The notes under the pieces: model-generated | What the model was told of the DNA's origin: nothing | Seen by the model: the letters and a program-made list of their open reading frames with translations, nothing else | The model's database searches: none | Position numbers and translations under genes: made by a program | Origin: an uncultured Paracoccaceae bacterium | GTDB taxonomy: Bacteria > Pseudomonadota > Alphaproteobacteria > Rhodobacterales > Rhodobacteraceae | Direction of reading: 5' to 3' | NCBI GenBank assembly: GCA_947498985.1 | Contig: CANMMF010000010.1 | Location: 1-64,000 of the forward strand | DNA length: 64,000 nucleotides | In this document: piece after piece, positions 58,268-64,000 of the stretch | How the letters are laid out: each line of letters starts with the position of its first letter | How positions within the stretch are numbered: the first letter of the stretch is position 1

Positions 58268-60396
58268 CCCGGCCCCCGAACTTCGGCACTCATCTCGAAA
58301 CCGCGCAGCAACACCAGCGCGCGCCGGTCATCGCCCGCAGAGGCCTGCAGGCATTCCATGGCGCGGCTGCGCGCGGCATCGGAGCGCGCGACAAGGGTCG
58401 CAACCGCGTCGGCGCGTTCGGCCTTGATCGCGGCGTCGAGCGCCTCTGCCGCCAGCGCGGGCGCTCCGGCCCCCAGCACACGCGCAATCGCCGCCTGTCG
58501 CACGGGCGGTGCGGCATCTGCGACAAATTCAAGCGCGGTCTCGCAAGACAAGGCGGTCACGGCGTCTGCGCGGATCAGCGCGTCTTCGTCCTGCAACGCG
58601 GCATCCCGCGCCGTCGCGTCCCGGCCTTTCGACAACACCCGGAATGCCGCGGCGCGGATCACCGGATCGCTGTCCCGGCAGGTCTGCCGCGCCAATACCA
58701 TGACCGCGTCGGAGGCATCGCGCGCCGCCATCGCCTGCCAGGCCGCACTGCGCCGCGTGGCATCCCCTGCGGTCAACTGCGTAGCCACCGCGTCTGTCAC
58801 CAGATCCCCGGGCAATTCCGCAAAGATCCGCAGCGCGTCCACCGCCAGCGCGTCGGCGCTATCGCCAGAGCCTTCGACCGCCCGCCGCCGGGCGCGTTTC
58901 GCGCCGCTTTCCTCGGGCGTCTGCTCTGCCATGGGTGCAGGCGCGGGGGGTTGGACCGAGCCGCCCGCAAGGATCGCGTCCAGCGTGCTGCCGCTGTCAT
59001 CCGGTGACAAGGCACTGTCGTCCCGCTCCACGATGTCGCCCTCCGGGGTGATCCGGATGCGCGCGGGGCCGGAGCCTTCCTTTGGTGTGCCCGCATCCGC
59101 AACAGGTGCTGACGGATCGTCCGCGAGCGGTGTGATCTCGGCCCCGATGCGGCCTTCAATGGCCGCCGCCGCGATCTCCAGCGCTGCCAAATCGCCCGCG
59201 GTGGCACGGTCGCGCAGGACCGTCAGCAGCGCCGCGCGCACCTGGCGGGACGGATTGTCAAGCCGGTCGGTGAGGACGGGCAAAGCCACGTCCAGTGCCT
59301 CGTCCCCCAGCGCCTTGACCGCAGCCAGACGGGTTTCCAGCGGGCGTTCGGCTGTGTCGATGACGCGCAGCAACGGCGCGACCGCCCGGTCGGGGGCCAG
59401 TCCGGGCAAGCGCGCGGCGGCCTCATTGGCCAGCACCGGCGCGGCCCGGTCGAGCCAGAGCAGCATGTTGTCGATGAGCGCGGCCTGAAACTCCGGCTCC
59501 AGCGCGTCACCCAACCCGTATAGCGCCGCCGCCTTGACCGCCGCGTCGGGATCCGAAAGCCCGGCGCGGGCAAGCTCCGGCGACACCGTCCCGGCATGGC
59601 GCATCGCCGCCGCGCGCACGGTGGCATCGGGGTCTTCCAGCGCCAGCGCATTGCAGCTTGCAGCATCGGGCGGCAGGACCGTCAGCGCCAGCGCGCGCAG
59701 GCCGGGCTGGTCGGCGGCCAGCAGCGCGTCCACATGCGCCAGGAGACTGTCGGGCGCCGCACCGCGCAGCGCCTCCGCCGCCCGGCGCGACAGCGCGCCA
59801 TCTGTTTCGGTAAAGATATCGAGCAACACCGCCACGCCGCTGTCGCCCAGTTTCGAGAACGCGTGGCAGACCGGCAGATCGACCGATTGCCCGTATTTGT
59901 CGAACAGCGCATCCAGCAACGGCTGGATGCCGTCGAGATCACCGATCTCGCCCAACGCGCGGATCGCGGCGTTCTGGATGTCGAGCCAGTCCTCCCAATC
60001 GCCCGCCGCGTCTTCCCAGCTGACCTGGTCTTCGCTGCGTGAGGTCACAAGCGCGCGCAGGACCGGCAGGGCGTCGGTGTCGCGCAGCCGCGCCAGCGCG
60101 GTGATCGCCCCCAGCTTGACCTCGCGCACCGGATCGTCAGTGAGCGACTCGCGCAGCGCTGCCGCGTCGCCTGCACGCGCAAGAGGGATCAGCGCCTCGA
60201 CCGCATCGCTGCGAATGTCGGGATCGGGATCGCGCCGCGCCTGCAGCAGGGCGGCGCGAACGTCATCGGCGGCCTCGGGTCCAAGGGCGGCCAGCGCCCG
60301 GATCGCGGCGGCGCGCAGAACGTCGCTGTCGGAGGTGAGGCAGGCCAGAAACGGTGCCGGACTGTCCGGACGGTCGGCCAGCGTATCGGTATGCAT
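58264..60396 (-). CDS. HEAT-repeat protein of the iodate-reductase-like cluster
   Basis: 710-residue, apparently cytosolic protein made of repeated helical pairs of about 30 residues across most of its length ('DVLRAAAIRALAALGPEAADDVRAALLQARRDPDPDIRSDAVEALIPLARAGD', 'DPVREVKLGAITALARLRDTDALPVLRALV', 'PSRQVRAALLTVLRDRATAGDLAALE'). An acidic, Pro/Ser-rich stretch (about 420-510) splits the array into two halves. No catalytic motif. HEAT arrays act as binding scaffolds; placed 74 bp after the molybdo-subunit gene and overlapping DUF2478, it may serve in maturation or assembly (inference). AAGGA precedes the ATG. Confidence 0.85.
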   Translation of the reverse strand: MHTDTLADRPDSPAPFLACLTSDSDVLRAAAIRALAALGPEAADDVRAALLQARRDPDPDIRSDAVEALIPLARAGDAAALRESLTDDPVREVKLGAITALARLRDTDALPVLRALVTSRSEDQVSWEDAAGDWEDWLDIQNAAIRALGEIGDLDGIQPLLDALFDKYGQSVDLPVCHAFSKLGDSGVAVLLDIFTETDGALSRRAAEALRGAAPDSLLAHVDALLAADQPGLRALALTVLPPDAASCNALALEDPDATVRAAAMRHAGTVSPELARAGLSDPDAAVKAAALYGLGDALEPEFQAALIDNMLLWLDRAAPVLANEAAARLPGLAPDRAVAPLLRVIDTAERPLETRLAAVKALGDEALDVALPVLTDRLDNPSRQVRAALLTVLRDRATAGDLAALEIAAAAIEGRIGAEITPLADDPSAPVADAGTPKEGSGPARIRITPEGDIVERDDSALSPDDSGSTLDAILAGGSVQPPAPAPMAEQTPEESGAKRARRRAVEGSGDSADALAVDALRIFAELPGDLVTDAVATQLTAGDATRRSAAWQAMAARDASDAVMVLARQTCRDSDPVIRAAAFRVLSKGRDATARDAALQDEDALIRADAVTALSCETALEFVADAAPPVRQAAIARVLGAGAPALAAEALDAAIKAERADAVATLVARSDAARSRAMECLQASAGDDRRALVLLRGFEMSAEVRGPG

Positions 60397-60470
60397 GTGA
60401 TGTCCTTCGCAAGGTCACGGACCCGCGCGGCAGGCGCGGATCCGGTTCGTTTGGCCAGTGGGTCGCCCGG

Positions 60471-63143
60471 TCAGGCGATGTCGCGGCGGGCAAACGACAT
60501 GGAACGGAACTGGTGCTTGTAGGGGCTTTCGCCCATCTTGCGCACCATGCCGACACCCATCTTGTAATTGTAGTTGCCGCTGATCCAGTCGACGACCCGG
60601 CCCGCCAGCGCGTTGGCAGGTTGCGAGGTGTGCAGGAAGTCCATGTAGCCGACGTTGTTCTTGACCGCCGGGGTCACGATGGCGACCGCGGTGATCGAGG
60701 CCTTGGTGAGTTCGATATGCCCGTTCTTCAGCAGCTGGACAAAGTCGAAATCCGTATCCTCGACACCGATGATCGTGTCGGTCTGCACCGGGATACGGTC
60801 CGAGAAGACCTGCACGTAATCGCCGCTCTCGATACCGCGCGCCCCGGCGGCATCGGGATGCAGTTCGATCCAGTTCTCCGGCCAGCGCTGCACGATGTAA
60901 GGCCGCCGCCGGTCGTCATAGCCCGATTGCCAGCGCTCGTTGATCCGTCCCGAGGTGATCCAGAGCTCATCCTCGCGCGGCTTGAGCCATTCCCAGTAGC
61001 TCGAGAACAGATCCCACGGCGCTTTCTGGATGTTGCACTTGCCGGTCTGCGTGTTGAAATGCGTAAGCTTCTTGTTGAAGACATTGGCCCCGATGGGCCC
61101 CTCTTCTGGCAGCTCGCGGTTCACGTCATGCAGCCGCTTGGTCTCCACCAGATTGCCATCGGCATCCATCAGCACCGGGCCCTGAATGCCGTTGGTGCCG
61201 AACTCGCCCAGCTTCTGGTGCAGCGTCTTGCCTTCCTCGTCGGCCTTGACCTTGACCATGAAGAAGTCCTTGCGCGAGCCGCGGCTGTGCCGCGCGCCCT
61301 CTTCCAGCACCTCGTTGGAGTTCTCCCAGTCGAAGCCCTCGAAGCCCATCTTCTTGGCCAGCTGCGCGATGATCCACCAGTCGGGCTTGGCCTCTCCGGG
61401 GGCATCGTAGAACTTCGGGTAAAGCCGGATGCGGCGTTCGCCATTGGCGCGGGTAAAGGTGTCTTCCCCCCAGCCGCTGGCCGGAAAGACGATATCGGCA
61501 TAGCGCGCGCCGATGGGATCGACGAGGTAGATATCCTGGTTCCAGACCACCATACCGCCGCTGTCGGCGCGCCGTTTCAGCGTGTCGATGATGTCCTGTT
61601 TCTCGAACGACATGACCTGATGCGGGTTGCGCGTGGTCAGCTCGTCAAACTTGGCCTGCAAGGATTGCGAGCCGCACATCGCCTGCACCCAGGTGGTGCC
61701 GATCACATGCGCCAGCCGCGTGTGCCCGCTCATCAGGTAGCGGTCGGTGTCCATCGCGCGGCGCCGCCGTCCGGGCAGTTTTTCGGGCGACTTGTTGCGC
61801 GGATAGCCACCGCCACGCAGACCACCGCGCTGGTGGCCGCCCGCCCGTCCGATGACCTGACCGGGCCGTCCGCCCGCGCCGGTGATGATCCCCAGCGCAG
61901 AGATCGCCTGCGTGTTGCCGGTGTTGTTGGACCAGTAAAACCCCTTCTCGATCATGATCGAGGTCTTGACCCGGGTGCCGTCCTCTTTCGGTTTCGCCAT
62001 CCATTCGGCGGCGGTGTAGATCTTCTGCACATCCACCTGCGCGATCTCGGCGGCGACTTCGGGCTTGGAATATTCCTGCGCCAGCAGCCACTCTTTCCAG
62101 TCCTCGAAACCAGCGGTCTGGAACTTGCCCCAGGTCGTGCGCCACTGCCACGGCGTGTTGCGCGTGCCCTGCCCGAAGCCCGAGGAGCTTTCCCACTTGT
62201 TGTTGACCCAGTTCTGGATCCACTCGGCATCTTCCCAGCCGTTTTCCACGATGACCCTCGCGATGGCGAGCACCACGGGCAGGTCGGTGCCGGGCTGGAT
62301 ATCGATCACCATGCCGCCGTTCTTTTCGGCAAATGCCGTGCCGGAGGTGCGGCGCGGCAGCAGGAAGATCGTCTTCTGACCGCCCAGGATGGCGGGCATG
62401 ATGTAGTCGGTAAAGAGGATCGTCTTGCTCTCGTAAGGATCGGTGCCGCACATCAGCAGCGTGTCGGCATCGGCCCAGTCGTCATAGCTCGGCCCGAAAT
62501 TGTCGAAGCCCGCGTCGCGGAAACCGGGCGTCGAGGTCACGTCCGACGGCGTGTCGTGGAAGGTGAAGTTGGCCGTGCGCACATGGCGCAGCGCGTATTT
62601 GGTGATCGCGTAGGTATTCTCCATATAGCCGTAAGAGAACGTCTTGACCCCGTAGGCATTGGTGCCGTGGTTTTCCAGCACGTGTTTGCCGACCTCGGCG
62701 GCGATATCCATCGCGAAATCCCAGGTCACCGGCATCAGCACGCCGAACATCCTCACCATCGGGCTTTTCAGCCGGTCGCGCGTCGGGGTCTGCGGGTTAT
62801 AGACCTTCTGCGCCAGAGCGCCGCCGCGGATGGACGAATTGCCCGAGTAGTTGACGAAATCGGTGTCCTTGTCGGGGATGATGACCACGTGATGCGGCTC
62901 TCCCTCGTGCAGCACGATGTTGTGCTGGTTGGGCGCCACCCAGGCGCCCAGCGGGGCCACGGGGAAGTTTTCGCCAAAGGCGTTGTCATCCGCCGCGGGG
63001 CCGCCGCTCGGGCCCGCCACCGGCCAGCGGTAGACCTTGTAGCCGCAGGCCACGATGCAATAATCGCACGCGGTCGAGATGACATCCGCATTGGGCGGCG
63101 GCAGCGGAACGGAGGTTTCGGGGACGTAATACGGTGTGGACAT
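60471..63143 (-). CDS. idrA: Iodate reductase-like molybdopterin subunit (IdrA; AioA family)
   Basis: 890-residue DMSO-reductase-family catalytic subunit. The N-terminus has C26-x2-C29-x3-C33 ('TACDYCIVACGYKVYRW') with Ser (S104, 'NSSIRGG') at the fourth position, the [3Fe-4S] pattern of arsenite oxidase AioA. 'GRAGGHQRGG' keeps an Arg-x3-His pair (R433, H437), but the region holding the arsenite-binding His in AioA reads 'SDVTSTPGF' instead, as far as I recall that sequence. It has no signal peptide, so it is probably co-exported with the Tat-bearing Rieske subunit. Next to a di-haem peroxidase gene it fits IdrA better than AioA: predicted periplasmic reduction of iodate. Arsenite oxidase remains the alternative. 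RBS AGGAG precedes the ATG. Confidence 0.78.
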   Translation of the reverse strand: MSTPYYVPETSVPLPPPNADVISTACDYCIVACGYKVYRWPVAGPSGGPAADDNAFGENFPVAPLGAWVAPNQHNIVLHEGEPHHVVIIPDKDTDFVNYSGNSSIRGGALAQKVYNPQTPTRDRLKSPMVRMFGVLMPVTWDFAMDIAAEVGKHVLENHGTNAYGVKTFSYGYMENTYAITKYALRHVRTANFTFHDTPSDVTSTPGFRDAGFDNFGPSYDDWADADTLLMCGTDPYESKTILFTDYIMPAILGGQKTIFLLPRRTSGTAFAEKNGGMVIDIQPGTDLPVVLAIARVIVENGWEDAEWIQNWVNNKWESSSGFGQGTRNTPWQWRTTWGKFQTAGFEDWKEWLLAQEYSKPEVAAEIAQVDVQKIYTAAEWMAKPKEDGTRVKTSIMIEKGFYWSNNTGNTQAISALGIITGAGGRPGQVIGRAGGHQRGGLRGGGYPRNKSPEKLPGRRRRAMDTDRYLMSGHTRLAHVIGTTWVQAMCGSQSLQAKFDELTTRNPHQVMSFEKQDIIDTLKRRADSGGMVVWNQDIYLVDPIGARYADIVFPASGWGEDTFTRANGERRIRLYPKFYDAPGEAKPDWWIIAQLAKKMGFEGFDWENSNEVLEEGARHSRGSRKDFFMVKVKADEEGKTLHQKLGEFGTNGIQGPVLMDADGNLVETKRLHDVNRELPEEGPIGANVFNKKLTHFNTQTGKCNIQKAPWDLFSSYWEWLKPREDELWITSGRINERWQSGYDDRRRPYIVQRWPENWIELHPDAAGARGIESGDYVQVFSDRIPVQTDTIIGVEDTDFDFVQLLKNGHIELTKASITAVAIVTPAVKNNVGYMDFLHTSQPANALAGRVVDWISGNYNYKMGVGMVRKMGESPYKHQFRSMSFARRDIA

Positions 63144-63155
63144 GGAGGTCTCCTC

Positions 63156-63743
63156 TCAGCCCTGAAGATTGTCAAAGCGGCCGTAGATCAGGCCGAACAT
63201 GCCGACGGCGTAGATATTGTCGCCATCGAGTTCGAGCAGCACCTGCGGCAGCGACTGATAGGCCTGCCCGGCGATGAAGATGCCGTGCCGGGTCAGATCG
63301 AAGGTCGTGAGGTGCAGCGGGCACGGGCCCAGCGCCTTGTCGGCGGCCTGGTAGGTGCCCTGCAGCGGCCCACCCTGGTGAGTGCAGGTGTAGTTGAAGG
63401 CCACCACATCCTTGTCCGGCCCGATGCCGCCCCCGGCCTCGCGGCCCAGTTTCACCAGGATCGATTCCGCATACAGTCCCTCGTCGGGATATTCGAAATC
63501 GAACGGCTCATCGACGGTAAGCTCGCTCATCCGCGCGATATGCTTGCGCGGATAGGTAGAGATCGCCGCGGGCGTCTGCGCCTCAGGCATGCCCGGGATA
63601 CCGACCATCACCACCGTGGTTGTCAGCCCGCTGGTCAGCAGGAATTCGCGCCGGTTCATCAGGCACTTGCGGGTGCCGGCCTTTTCGGCCTCGCCTTTTT
63701 CGCCGTTGATCGCAGCGACGATTTTCGGATCGACTTTTGTCAT
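63156..63743 (-). CDS. idrB: Rieske [2Fe-2S] subunit of iodate reductase-like enzyme (IdrB; AioB family)
   Basis: 195-residue Rieske protein. An N-terminal extension leads to a twin-arginine signal 'NRREFLLTSGLTTTVVMVG' (R31, R32). The cluster ligands are C120 and H122 in 'NYTCTHQGGPLQG' and C141 and H144 in 'GPCPLHLTTFDL'. It passes electrons to or from the molybdo subunit and drags it through the Tat pore folded, as in AioAB. Only 12 bases separate it from idrA and 24 bases from the peroxidase gene upstream, so all three are one operon. GAGGAC precedes the ATG at 63743. Confidence 0.85.
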   Translation of the reverse strand: MTKVDPKIVAAINGEKGEAEKAGTRKCLMNRREFLLTSGLTTTVVMVGIPGMPEAQTPAAISTYPRKHIARMSELTVDEPFDFEYPDEGLYAESILVKLGREAGGGIGPDKDVVAFNYTCTHQGGPLQGTYQAADKALGPCPLHLTTFDLTRHGIFIAGQAYQSLPQVLLELDGDNIYAVGMFGLIYGRFDNLQG

Positions 63744-63767
63744 GGTTTTGTCCTCGTCAGCTCTGCG

Positions 63768-64000
63768 TCAGTTCTGCGCCTGCGGCAGCGGTTGCATGGT
63801 GGGGATCTCCGGCTCGTCGATCAGGATCTCGTCGCCGCTCAGGCTGCCCAGAAAGGCCACCAGATCGTCAATTTCCCCGTCGCTGAGACCGAGCGGCTGG
63901 ATGAGATCGCTCTTGTTGTCGGAAAACTCGTTCTCGCCGCCGCCGTCGTTGTAAAAGACCACCACGTCGCGCAGCGTCTCCAGCATGCCATTGTGCATGT
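63768..64000 (-). CDS. C-terminal part of a di-haem cytochrome c peroxidase (IdrP-like)
   Basis: Only the last roughly 77 residues are inside the window; the gene continues past 64000. 'YMHNGMLETLRDVVVFYNDGGG' and 'PLGLSDGEIDDLVAFLGSLSGDE' are the standard C-terminal motifs of MauG/cytochrome c peroxidases, including the Met ('HNGM') that can serve as distal haem ligand. The tail ends in a Pro/Gln-rich stretch. In idr clusters, IdrP1 and IdrP2 are such peroxidases and are thought to deal with reactive by-products of iodate reduction. The CxxCH haem sites must lie outside the window and could not be seen. Confidence 0.85.
   Translation of the reverse strand, partial: MHNGMLETLRDVVVFYNDGGGENEFSDNKSDLIQPLGLSDGEIDDLVAFLGSLSGDEILIDEPEIPTMQPLPQAQN

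Noticed and set aside
60471-63743. Arsenite oxidase AioBA as the primary call
   Set aside because: Fold and cofactor motifs fit, but the peroxidase gene beside it and the changed substrate region point to iodate reductase. Kept as the alternative in the idrA entry.

Overview
The window is a high-GC alphaproteobacterial chromosome segment, most likely from a marine member of the Rhodobacteraceae (Roseobacter group). Supporting signs are the Rhodobacter-type branched-chain aminotransferase, the TauE/TIGR02186 gene pair, class I lysyl-tRNA synthetase, DUF4864 and DUF6958 proteins, the tsaB-rimI arrangement, and dense gene packing with many 1- to 4-bp start/stop overlaps. No tRNA, rRNA, CRISPR array or prophage was recognised.

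Layout. 1-231: tandem 94-bp hairpin repeats, cut by the window edge. 360-2941: hybrid PAS histidine kinase and OmpR-type regulator. 3106-5737: alternative oxidase, a TPR protein and a small membrane protein. 6010-10680: M20 amidohydrolase and a large formate dehydrogenase alpha subunit. 11021-16904: metabolism and housekeeping genes (VOC enzyme, aminotransferase, GNAT, universal stress protein, secreted trypsin-like protease, NifU-type Fe-S carrier, TsaB, RimI). 17035-27128: a BMP-type (purine nucleoside-like) ABC importer whose binding-protein gene is separated from its ATPase and permeases by an oppositely oriented five-gene zinc operon of ZrgA type, with a Zur-like palindrome in the divergent control region. 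27384-40783: sulfite-exporter-like TauE, UvrC, a pteridine-reductase-like SDR, a Ca/Na antiporter, an S49 protease, PriA, a small transaldolase, a ParA-like ATPase and others. 40850-49203: a large beta-helix protein, lysyl-tRNA synthetase, L,D-transpeptidase, a PBP4-like carboxypeptidase and NadD. 49344-55608: a chemoreceptor ending in a CheR-tether pentapeptide, two unknown envelope proteins and EttA. 56207-57594: REP palindromes with a RAYT-family transposase gene, a cold shock protein and a small ORF.

The most notable region is 57752-64000, all on the minus strand: the 3' end of a di-haem cytochrome c peroxidase gene, a Tat-exported Rieske subunit, a large arsenite-oxidase-like molybdopterin subunit, a HEAT-repeat protein and a DUF2478 protein. 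A peroxidase next to an AioBA-like pair is the signature of the dissimilatory iodate reductase cluster (idrABP1P2) rather than arsenite oxidase. The HEAT and DUF2478 genes look like accessory genes of this system.

Assignments come from reading motifs and gene order only. No database search was run, and residue numbers and starts were derived by hand.
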